Part shown: positions 37,257 through 48,300 of the stretch, piece after piece
Layout of the letters: each line of letters opens with the position of its first letter
How positions within the stretch are numbered: the stretch's first letter is position 1
Assembly (NCBI GenBank): GCA_020002185.1
Contig: CM034539.1
Location: 558,001-622,000, forward strand
DNA length: 64,000 nt
Reading direction: 5' to 3'
Origin: Paraescarpia echinospica
Lineage: Eukaryota; Annelida; Polychaeta; Sabellida; Siboglinidae
Translations under genes and position numbers: made by a program
The notes under the pieces: generated by a model
Databases searched by the model: none
What the model saw: only the letters and a program-made list of their open reading frames with translations
Told to the model about the DNA's origin: nothing

Positions 37257-38008
37257 TCCTACTATGATGAGTATCATACGTCCCTCGAACGGTCCCGCAT
37301 AATCAATGTGTATTCGATGCCACGTTCGTCCCGGCCATTCCCATGGATGCAGTGGTGCCACTGGTGGTTGTTTGCTGTGTATTTGGCATGTCGTGCAGTC
37401 CTTAACACACATCTCGATTTCAGCGTCCAAACCTGGCCACCAGAGGTAGCTTCGGGCTAACGCCTTCATCTTCACTATGCCCGGATGCGTCTCGTGTAGT
37501 TCTTTCAACAACGTGTCACGACCCTTTGGTGGTACGATGACTCTTGCTCCCCACATCAGCACCCCGTGTTGGACACTCAGTTCGTCTTTCCTTCGAGTGT
37601 AACTCTCCCACTCGCGTGGTACATCGCTAGGCCATCCTCCTTCCACGAACCGTAGAACTTGTGACAGTATCGGATCGATTGCTGTCCATTTAGCGATGTG
37701 TTCTGCCGTGATGGGTGTATCGTTCATGGATGTAAGTGCTCCGGGACTGGTACTCGTTCAGGAGTGTCTGGTAGCGGCAAGCGACTCAATCCGTCTGCAT
37801 GACAGATACTCGTACCCAGTCTGTACTCTAGATGGTACTGATAGTTACTTAGTGTTAATGCCCATCTCTGAATGCGTGCACTAGCCATTGCGGAGATGGC
37901 ACGATCTTCCTTCAACAGCCCGATCAACGGCTTGTGGTCTGTCTGCAACGTGAAGTTCCTCCTGTAAAGGTACTTATGGAACTTGGATATCCCAAGTTCC
38001 ATAAGTAT
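37257..38008 (-). pseudogene. Ty3/Gypsy retrotransposon fragment: RNase H and integrase N-terminus
   Basis: Two minus-strand pieces are visible. 37724-38008 encodes an RNase H portion (FTLQTDHKPLIGLL, then LEYRLGTSICHADGLSRLP). 37257-37727 encodes the integrase zinc-binding domain (LHETHPGIVKMKALARSYLWWPG, His pair at residues 78 and 81, Cys pair at 111 and 114) and the first catalytic-core Asp (HIDYAGPF). The reverse transcriptase, protease, gag and LTRs are absent and the integrase core is cut short after about 157 residues. It is a dead fragment. At its 3' side it joins a LINE fragment in frame. Confidence 0.9.
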
Positions 38009-38060
38009 GATTACCACGAGTACGATTACAGAGTACGATTACTCCATCTCTGATGGCTAA

Positions 38061-39130
38061 CAAATAGCACACTACACCCGAGTCATGTGACTTGGATGTA
38101 TTACTAGTTAATCATCCCTGGAATCTGGATAAATCCAATATTGTGAATTTGTGCATTACTGATTTTAATAAATTGTGATTTGTGTACCTATTTCCGGCCC
38201 GGCCCCAGGCCAGAGATTCGATTTGACGCAGTCTCACGACATCACAAATCACAATAATCCATATCACAAAATGCGAACACCAAAAATGGCGTTTGCAGCC
38301 ACAAACTGTCAAAGATGCCATCACTCATTAATCGGCGTTACTGTTACGTTTACGGCAACTTACGGGCTCAGCACACTGTTAGTTTTCCCATTGGCGACCA
38401 TGTTAACATTTTGTGTGATTATAAGAAAACGTGACCTACAAAGTTTCTTAAACTTCTCACCTGCTGTTATTATCATCTCATTGACATGCTGGTCGAGTCT
38501 AGTCAAAATCTAATATTTCTAGCTCTCGTAAAATGCCAGTATGTGTGACACCCGTCAATATTTACAAATGGATGCAGACAGTAATCCGGCTAAAGGGTCA
38601 ACTAGCCAAATTGCTGCCAAATACCCTTCCGCTTAGTAAAATCAGCTACCAATGCACCATTTTACGTCAACGACAACAGTTTCTACAATCATATCGGGAA
38701 ATCTGACTACTCAAATGCACTTATGTCAGAGCAGGTGAATTTCGTAAAAAAATTATTTCTCTAAAATAAATTGCACGTTTTTGTCTGTAACCAAGGAGGG
38801 ATTCCAACAGTGTCCTGACCCCTTACGCCTTGTCAGGCATGTGGTTACTCACTAAACTAGAACAGAGACAGTGACCAGTCAGTGTCAGTGACACTGACCG
38901 AGTCGCCGCAGGCGCAAGTCGGTGTCCGAAAACCTTGCTCAATTTAAACTACACAGTTAACCTACAAACTGGAACAGGTGCCACATTAACTGAATGCAGC
39001 TTCCACACAACAATACGCAAACGTAGAATTCAATAGGTACTATTACTAATACTGCTACTTCTAGTTTACAAGTTTAGACAGCAACAACACAAAACAAACA
39101 TTGTCACACTGTCCGCCGTCGGTTTACTCA
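38061..39130. other. ERP29 upstream region, no gene recognised
   Basis: A 112-codon ORF at 38175-38513 with hydrophobic stretches resembles nothing I know and lacks supporting context. No repeat or transposon end is recognised. Confidence 0.45.
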
Positions 39131-39132
39131 GC

Positions 39133-39139
39133 TATAAAA
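39133..39139 (+). promoter_or_regulatory. TATA-like box of ERP29
   Basis: TATAAAA within GCTATAAAACGAG, about 110 bases before the ERP29 ATG. A CCAAT motif follows at 39163-39167. No transcription start can be read from sequence alone. Confidence 0.45.
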
Positions 39140-39186
39140 CGAGAGCGAGGTTGTGCCAAAAACCAATCGTTGCCGCGGTTAGAAAC

Positions 39187-39246
39187 ATGGCACCGGAGCG
39201 CTTTAAACGAAAGGCGTTATATTATTGGTCCACGTCATCACTCTAG
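39187..39246 (+). promoter_or_regulatory. Upstream ORF in the possible ERP29 leader
   Basis: ATG at 39187 opens 19 codons ending with TAG at 39244-39246, five bases before the main ATG. The two ATGs have the same context (AGAAACATGGC). The uORF is only transcribed if the start site lies upstream, for example about 30 bases after the TATA-like box. Confidence 0.4.
39224..39234 (+). promoter_or_regulatory. ERSE-II / UPRE-like site next to the ERP29 start
   Basis: ATTGGTCCACG is an exact match to the ER stress response element II (ATTGG-N-CCACG). With the next bases its complement reads TGACGTGG, the ATF6/XBP1-type core. Such sites drive unfolded-protein-response genes, which fits an ER chaperone. 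It lies 17 bases before the ATG, closer than expected, and could fall inside the leader. Confidence 0.6.
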
Positions 39247-39250
39247 AAAC

Positions 39251-39367
39251 ATGGCGTCAACGCAAGTGTTTGTAGTCGGTGCTCTGCTAATGGTCTCGTT
39301 TTTGCATCATGTAAGAGGTGACATAATTGTGGGAGTAACCCCATTAAATTCTGGAACATTCGACAAG
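39251..39367 (+). CDS. ERP29: ERP29 exon 1: signal peptide and start of the N domain
   Basis: 39 codons end exactly at a codon boundary (TTC GAC AAG, then GTAAGG). The start is chosen because a hydrophobic leader (VFVVGALLMVSFL) follows immediately and the next residues align with human ERp29. Confidence 0.95.
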
Positions 39368-42300
39368 GTAAGGATTTAATGTGAAAGCTTCCCGTTTCTG
39401 TCGATTGCCACATTAATCGTTTGAATGCCCGGCCGGCTTCACTAGCGCATCCCATCACCTGTAATCGGTAGCGTCGTCTGCAATTTGTCGACAAGTCAGT
39501 TGCTACACGACTCAACGTACCTTAATCAGCAGTACTCACTGGTATTGACTCCAATTATATATATATATATATATAGACAGCGAGGGAGACGGGTGAGCAC
39601 GAAGTGTAAGAGCGTCCATTTTCGAACAATCTAGACAAGACTGATTACACCGTCACCAGTGTCGGGAGATTGATACTGATCGCACCAAAATCCGTAGTAC
39701 TGAGGAAAATTATAATCTAAGAAATCTAGTTGTGTATGATGTTGATTTAATATATTAAGCATGTTAAACAGAGAATGTGTTTTAATAACTGCATTTATAT
39801 CGTTGCATGTCTAGGGACAGTAATTTTGTTTCAAAAAAAGGCAAATTCCGTTTCAGAAAATGGAAAATTCCGTTTCAAACGACATTTTCCGTTTCAGAAA
39901 AAGGCAAATTCCCTTTCAAATGACGCATTTGTTTGTGTCAAATGACGCATTTTCCGTTTAAAAATGGCATACTGGCTAAAGAAGCCCATTTCTGTTCAGA
40001 ATTTTTTTTATTTCAAAGTTAACTTTGGAAAATAATACATTCTGTGAAATATCTCAAATATCACAATGTTATGATCTCTGCATCTAAATAATACCGTTTT
40101 ATGGTGTGGCTAACTTTTCTAACATCAATTTGTGTAATATTTGCACCACAGTAACAATCGTACAAAAACAGTTTAGATAATAAAATAATTCCTGTCATAC
40201 AATTACATTTAAATGACTGGTTGTTTCTAATGCAGCAGTGCTTAATATATAAGTTAGCAAATGTAAATTATACAAGCAATCATATTAACAATTATACGTG
40301 TTCAAATCACTGCTGTTTCACTAATAATTTTGTTCAACCATTAAATGCTTAGCTAGCGCTATATATGACGCCATCCAATGGAATTTGTTATAACAACAAA
40401 ACGTGGACTATCTCACTTTGAGCCAATGTAATCTAGGCTGTTGTTACTCCTTCGCAGTTTATGTTAGAAACCGGAATATGTACATTATGCATGGTGTGAC
40501 AACTACATTTTAATTAGCAACATGTCTTCCATGTGCTTAGCGGACAGCCAGACACCGATCGCGAAACGGTTTGTTAGTGCCTTCTGCGTGTATCCCAGTT
40601 GACACGAGGTAGCAAAGGTGCCATGACACTTCGCAATGATTTGCCTTGAGCGTTTTAAAATTCCTGCGTCATTAAAGGGAAACATAAAAGAACTTTTTGG
40701 TGTTATGTTTCCCTTTAATCCACAAAAATAAATTAACATCATTGCATATTAAACATTTGTTTCAAAATATCTCCAGTTAAGGCATTATCGGATGAAAGAG
40801 GCAGTGCTGTTGCTCTTTTTCGCGATCTCGGAGGATCCTTTTGAAAACGCAAATGCCGCGATTTTGTCCATTTTTTGCGATCCCTGAATTTCCATTTGAA
40901 AAGGCTAATTCCATTTCAAAACACTGATTCCGCGAATTCTTCCCATTTTCTGCAATCATGGAAAATCAGTGTCCCTATATGTCCCAAATTCTTGATTCAC
41001 GCTATTCCGTGGCAGTGTGTCAGGCACAGTTGAGTATTTAAACTAGATGCACAGGGGGGATACGTAGAGCCACTTCAAAGAAATAGTACAAACAAATCTA
41101 CAAGGAAAGTAACCATAAAAACGGAATTAGATGTGTATGCTTAGATGCCAAAAGCATAGTAAATAAGAGAAGCGATTTAGATGTCATGATAGCGGATATA
41201 GACCCCGATATAATAGGCTTCACAGAATCATGGACACATGAAGACATGGTAGATGCTGAATTAGCTCTATCGGGTTATATCATGTTTAGAAAGGACAGAC
41301 AAGAGAGAAGAGGTGGTGAGGTCATTCTCTGTATTAAAGAATCCATACAGGCATATGAAGTACAAATGAAAAGGGAAGCAGATTGCAAGGAACCTTTGGG
41401 ATCTAATGATCATAACCAGATCCATTAGTATAAAAATACAATCGGGGAATAATGGTAGAAAGCGATGGAGGAGAAACTTTAACAAAGGCAAATATAAACA
41501 GATGAGAAAATATTTAGCACACATAGATTGGACTGACTTAATGAAGGACAAGACAGCAACAGAATGTTGGACCATTTTGAATGATGAGATTGAGGGCATT
41601 ATTGAAAGATTTGTTCCCCTAAAAAAGCAAGGGAAACGATCTATGAAAAACATCTATCAAAACAAGCTATACGAAAGATTGCTTACAAACAAATTATGTG
41701 GAGAGTTTACAGAAACACTGGAAATATAGAAGACTATAACAACTACAAAGAGGCCCTTAATCTAGCTACAACCAAAAATCCAAACGAACTTTTGAGCAAA
41801 AATTGGCGAATTATATAAAAAATGATAGCAAGAGTTGATATGCTTATGTAAGGAGTAAACAGAAGGTTCGTGATAAGTTAGGACCACTAGAATAAGAAAA
41901 CAGTTCAGGAATCGTAATATCTGATGAGTTTCAAATGGCAGAGGCCATGAATGAGTATTTGAGCTCAGTGTTTACCACAGAAGATATAAATTCACTGCCA
42001 TTACCAGTTAATCAATTTGAGGGGAGTGAATCAAATCAATTAGGCAGTGTTTGTTACTCCTGAAATTATATCAAAGAAAATTAAGATGATGAAAGAAAAC
42101 AAATCACGTGGAGTTGTCGGGATACCACGAAAACTGCTTAAGGAAATTGTAGACCAAATCAGTACACCACTTGCTATATTCTTTAACCTGTCACTTAAAG
42201 AGGGAGTCATTCCACTAGAATGGAAAGAAGGAAACGTTACATCATTATTTAAAACGGAATCGAGGAGCAAGACAGATAATTACAGACCAGTGAGCTTAAC

Positions 42301-45300
42301 ATAAGTTTTATGCAAATTATTAGAAGTCTCTATTAGAGACCACATGGTGGAATTCCTTATAAAACACAAATTAATAAACAAATCTCAACATGGGTCCTTA
42401 AAGGCTAGGTCTTGTGTAACCAATCTCATATGTTTTTTAGAAGAAATTACAAAGTGGGTAGACGATGGGTCACCAGTGGATGTTGTCTACTTAGATTTTC
42501 AGAAAGCATTTTATAAAGTGCCACATCAAAGATTGTTACTTAAACTAAAAGCCCATGGTATAGGGGATGGTGTGATCAGTTGGGTACAAACATGGTTGAC
42601 AGACAAAAGACATATTAACCCATTAGACCCCAGCCAGTTATATTGGCATGTGTCCCTGTTCCCCAGGCTGCTGCCACAGATCTCAACATTTTTGGATGCC
42701 AGCAGTTTGTAAGCTGTATCTTCAAAACTATTGATTTTCTATAATTGCAAGTTTTGTTTAATTTGATGTCCATTGAATTATCTTTAAAATGATATGACTG
42801 TGGTGTTGATTGGTTAAATATATGTTGTTATTTATTGGTGACAAACGTAGAAAATTTATATTCTGGACAACTATAGAGTGGAATATCATACATTTTATTG
42901 ACATCAAATGCATTCTACTGTGTATTTACACTTGCCATGCCTGGCTTAGACATGAAACAATATAAATCAGTTCACTTTGTATAAGTATAGACAGCAAACA
43001 CAGCTTTATAAGTCTTCTATCTTGGTTGCTGTCATTTTACATATGGCTTCTGTGTCGCGTCAAAGTCACTCGTCAGTGTTGACATTGTGATCACTAGCAT
43101 ATTGACACCTGAAACAACCAAATGTTGACTATTAGAACAATTGAATTAGAATACGTACCCTTTTGTTCTAATAAAAAAGACATAATTTTCATATAGTAAC
43201 ATAAAATAAACAGCAGTCTCCGTGCCGAAAACCCATCTGACGGTGACCAAACTTGAACAACGAAACATAAACAAAACCCAAGGCCAATCATCCATTTTAT
43301 CGCTCATTCAGTTGCCTTTCGAACGTAATGTCAATTTACCTTTAGTTTAGTGTCAGAAATGTCCCATCCTTCGAAACAATAGCACAAACTTCGTCATTAG
43401 TAAACAACTATGATGTCCAAGGTGCCACCATTTTTGAAGGTCCACAGGTGGCGAACTTCTATTGCGAAAAACTCAATTTTTTTCGATGCAAGCACATGTC
43501 GAAAATACCCACAATTCATACCTCATATGTCAAGGAATCAGCCAGTATTAATATCTTAAGTATCCGCAAGATGGGGCCACCGCTAGATGCTTTATCTCCA
43601 CCGGGCGCTCTGGGTAGAAAACACCCAGACGCTTTCGGACGCGCTGGGTCTAATGGGTTAATAGTGGAGGGGGAGATTTCAAACTGGAAACCAGTTTTGA
43701 GTGGAATGCCACAGGGGTCAGTTTTGTTATTATTCTTGATATATATATATATATATATATAAATGATTTGGATGATGATGTATCAAGCAAAGTACTGAAA
43801 TTCGCAGACGATACAAAAGTGTTCAGAACAGTTAAAACAGATGCAGTTAAACACACTTTACGGGATGATCTAGCCAAATTGGTCAAATAATCTGAAAAAT
43901 GGCAAATGTTATTCAATTTTGGGAAGTGTAAATGTGAACAAAGAATACATAATTGGGGATACTATATTAGGTAAAACAATAAAAGAAAAGGACATGAAAG
44001 TTTCGGAGCAATGTGGAATTGCTGCTTCAAAGGGTAACCAAATACTAGGGCAAATTAGAAGAAATATCACATATAAGGAGAAACAGCTAATTGTACCACT
44101 GTACAAAGCAATAGTTAGGCCACATTTGTAATATCATATACAAGCATGGAGGCCATATCGTAAGAAAGACATAGATAAGCTAGAAAGAGTGCAACGAAGA
44201 GCAACTAAACTGATTCCTGAACTAAAAGATCTTGGTTATGAAAGACCCCTATTAGAATGTGGGTTGACAACACTAGAGACTAGGAGACTAAGAGGAGACC
44301 AAATATAAGTTTTTAAGATATTGAATGGTTATGAGGATATTGATAGAAATATTTTCTTCAAACTGAAAGAAGTCAATATAACCAGAGGGCACAATGCAGC
44401 ATTAGTCAAGCAACAGTGTAGAGGACAATAAATGACTGGAACAAATTATCCTGATGATTGTGTTAATGCTAGCAGTGTGAATATGTTCAAAAATAGAATT
44501 GACAGTTATCCGGCGAGGACGGGTTGGTTATATGTAGATGGAAAATTGTTGGACTCTCAATAAACCAAAGGCTTCCTTGGCCGCATGTCATCTGGAGCTT
44601 ATAGCCCTGGACGGCAATCTTGTTAAATCTTGTTAAATTTGTAAACTAACACTACATCTACAGATAGTACAGTTGATCACTGAAGGTCAGTGTTTAGAAT
44701 AGAATAGAACATTATTTTATTTGGTTACACATGTCACATTATGAACTGTTCAATTGACACAAGTGTGACTGAGGAGATCCTCTGGAAACTCCTTGGAGCT
44801 TTTGTCGAGGACCACCTGGACAAATAATTATTGATACGTAATACATGAACATTACTACATTTCATTAATGTGTATTTGAATATTATAATTACTACTAACT
44901 ACCACTGAAGTTTCATTAAATTATATGATACTGACTACTACATAAATAATACTAACTACATAAATAATCCCTACTAACACATGAATTTAGTATCTTGACA
45001 GTAATAAATCTCTTAATTTTCTTTTATACTGGTTTAGTGATACAAGCTCTCGTAACTGTTGAGGTAGTGAATTCCAAAATACTGGTCCTGAATAATTTGT
45101 AGTAAACTTCCTGCTGTTTGTTCTCATGTGTTGTATGTAATATCTATTTGCAGTGAACTGACAATGCAGTTTTTCACATAACATCATAACAAAATGTTAC
45201 AAATTTATTTACTAACAAAATAGTTCAGACCTGGGGTGGAAGTACTCTGTACTCGTGCAGGCTGCAAAATAAGGCCGGTCCGATCGTCCCGGACGAGTAG

Positions 45301-48300
45301 TTTCGGAGCTCGGACTAGTCCAGTTTTAGAAGAGCAGTCCCGTCGGACTAGCTGTAATGACGTGAAAGAATGTATACTGTGTGTGTGAAAGTGAAGTGGT
45401 GTGATGAAAAAGCAAAACAATAAGATAACATTTTGTCACTCTGCTAAATTTTGCGTCTGACCATCTCATCCGGTACCGGGATTACGGGACTTGAAAATGG
45501 CCGCTGTTTACATCAGTAAGTGGTGCCTCCTGGCGACCATGAGTGTGGAACCACATGATCAAAATACTCAGTTTGCAGACAGCATCGCGTTCTATCATAT
45601 TATTGTTCGACCATGTCGCAGGGGCGAATCGGTGATTATTTTAGCAAGCTAACAAACTCCAACAAAGACACTAGAACACATGTCAGCACATATAAGGGGA
45701 AATCTAGCACAAAGTTGAGGCTCAAATCGTCTAAGACTAAAGCGAATGACGCAACATCAGCAACCGACATTGTCATCGCCGCCGCCGGTCATTCTACATC
45801 GAAATCATCCGACATTGCCGGCCCTTCTAACTCGACACCTTCCGACATTGGTATCATTGCTGGTCCTTCTGCATCGACATCGTTCGACACTGGAATCATC
45901 ACCGGTCCTTCAACATCGACATCGTCCGACATTGCCGGTCCATCGACATCAACCGACATTGGAGTCATTGCTGGTCCTTCTACACCCACATCGTCCGACA
46001 CTGTGGCTGCCTGTCCATCTACTGTTATCGTCTTGTCCAGTAGTGACTCTACCCATGAACGACATGAACAGATCCAAACTGCACGCATCTCATCTGATGA
46101 CTTTGCACATGTACTGTCGCGGCATCACCTTGTTGCCAATGATGGTCCTGATCATGTGACCAGTCATTCTAACACCACCTGCGTGCCCCAAGCACCAGAA
46201 AACAAAAGTCAGAAGAAGACAATTCGAAACAGAGGTACGAGGGAGTGATGCGAAAGCGGAGGTTTTTGCAATCGTGGACAGAAGAGTTTCCGTGGCTGTA
46301 CAAAGACGAACAGGCAGATAAGATGTTCTGCGGGTGGTGTTTAAGCAAAGGAACTCCACACCCACTTGCTGACAGGAAAAGTCCTTGGGTTCGGGCGGTG
46401 AAGGGAAGTACAAAAAGGACGGGTTGATGACGCATGACCGAAGCCAGGCTGACAAACGAATAGAGGCAGCCCGTAAGACACAAACAGGCCCAATGGATAC
46501 AGTCATCACAAAGATAACCAATGAAAAGACCAATGTCATAAAGCACCATTTCAACACAGCCTACCACGTTGCTAGATATAAATTGCCATTCCGTCATTAC
46601 CAGCCTTTATGTGAGCTGCAAGAGAAGAATGGTGTGTGCATGGGTGGCTGCTATGAAAATGACAAGGCATGCAAGATATTCATAGACAATATCAGTGAAA
46701 CAGAGAGAGACAGGGTCAGAGAGGAGGTGGGAAAGGCAAAGTGGGTATCTGTAATGGCTGATGGAAGTACTGACCACAGCATCACAGAACAAGAAAATGT
46801 TTACGTGAGATACATAAATGAAGATGGTATTCTGAAGACCGAACTTGCAGACATTGTCCCTGTGAAGTCAGCAGATGCCACTGGCGTATTCGATGCCATA
46901 AAGAAGGGCCTGGACAACATTGGTGTGACACTGGGGAAATGTGTGTGCACAAACATGGATGGGGCATCTGTCAATCAGGGCAAAAACAGTGGAGTGGCCA
47001 GGAAGATTGCTAAAGTCATTCCGCACAGTGTTGTTAACATCTGGTGTATTGCACACAAGCTGGAGTTGGCCAGGCTTGATGCTATCAAGGTGTCGAGCAA
47101 TGTCGTAGCTCTTGTAGAAGAGTGCGTTGATTTTGTGTACAGGTTCTACTATCGTTCCTCAAAAAGATGCAGAGACCTCAAGCAAATCGGCGACATCATT
47201 GAGGAAGATGTTGCCTACTTCAGTGCGCCGAAGGGCACTCGCTGGATGGCGAGCAGACAACGCGCCTACTCAGCACTCAGACAGAACTTGGCAGCAATCT
47301 GTCGTCACATGGAAGATGCTGCGACTGGCAAAGGAGAAGAAGTGCAGGGGGTACCTCAAGATAACTGAGGAGTTTGAATTTCAAACAGGCCTTGCCCTTC
47401 ATAATTGATGTGCTGAATGTCCTTGCGGATATCAGCTGTGCCTTCCAGAAGGATGACCTGCTTATCACCGACATTGCTGTGAAGCTGGGAGCCGGATGCC
47501 TGAAATTAAAGGCACTTTGACAGTTGAATGGCAAGGTGTTTGCAGAGTACACTGCCTCGGAGGAGACCTCACCTAATGAACTCCAAACGGCGGGCCTGTG
47601 CAACTTTGTTGATAAGGTTGTTGCCTTCGTTGAGACGAGATTTCAGTTTCTGAAACAGTCACCCTTCTCCAACTTCCAGGTGTTTGATTATCGCGACCAT
47701 TCCACCACAGGTGAAGAGGATTTTGCTAGCTTTGGTAATGCTGATATCGTTACTCTCTGTCAGCATTTCGAGGGCATTCTTGGAAGAGACGCAGATGACA
47801 TCATTGGACAGTGGCCAGAACTGAAGATGTTGTTGTCAAGAAAGCGAAGGCGCTGCCCAACTGAAACGTACACCAGCCTGATGGCTGACACACCAAAGGA
47901 GTTGCAGACATAATGTTGTTGGTGCGACTGGTGTTCACCATGTCGCCATCAACAGCAGCATGTGAACGTGGCTTCAGTGCTATGAACACAATCAAGAACA
48001 TTCGTAGAATGCAAATGTCAGGTGAAACACTTTCCACCTTGATGCGCATCAGTGCTATGTCACAAACCCTGAAGGAATTTGACCCAACCCCAGCTGTCAA
48101 GAAGTGGCTCAACAGCACAAAGAACCTTTGATTGTTGGCTCGGCAATGACCTTGACATGATTCGTTAATGAAGAATGAACATTCAGTCACAACTAACATT
48201 CTACATAACCAGTGGATGGACATTTAATTAAAGACGAACATCAAAGTAGAAAGCGTGTCGTCAGACATTTGCACTGTTCATATTTTCTTAATTTAAACAC

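Larger units (their letters stand above)
34885..38060. mobile_element. hAT-type DNA transposon (non-autonomous) with perfect 8-bp target duplication
   Basis: The element (34893-38052) has inverted ends: CAGAGATGGAGTGATTAC at the left and, in reverse complement, CAGAGATGGAGTAATCG at the right. It is flanked on both sides by ATGGCTAA (34885-34892 and 38053-38060), an 8-bp duplication typical of hAT. Sub-terminal regions are arrays of GATTACGAGTACGATTAC-like repeats. There is no transposase. It hosts the retroelement fragments at 36640-38008. Confidence 0.85.

Noticed and set aside
38175..38513. 112-codon ORF with hydrophobic stretches
   Set aside because: No recognisable family, no splice signals in frame and no repeat copy; consistent with chance in low-complexity intergenic DNA.
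40503..40742. 79-codon minus ORF inside the TIR element
   Set aside because: No transposase motif could be recognised; too short and without context.
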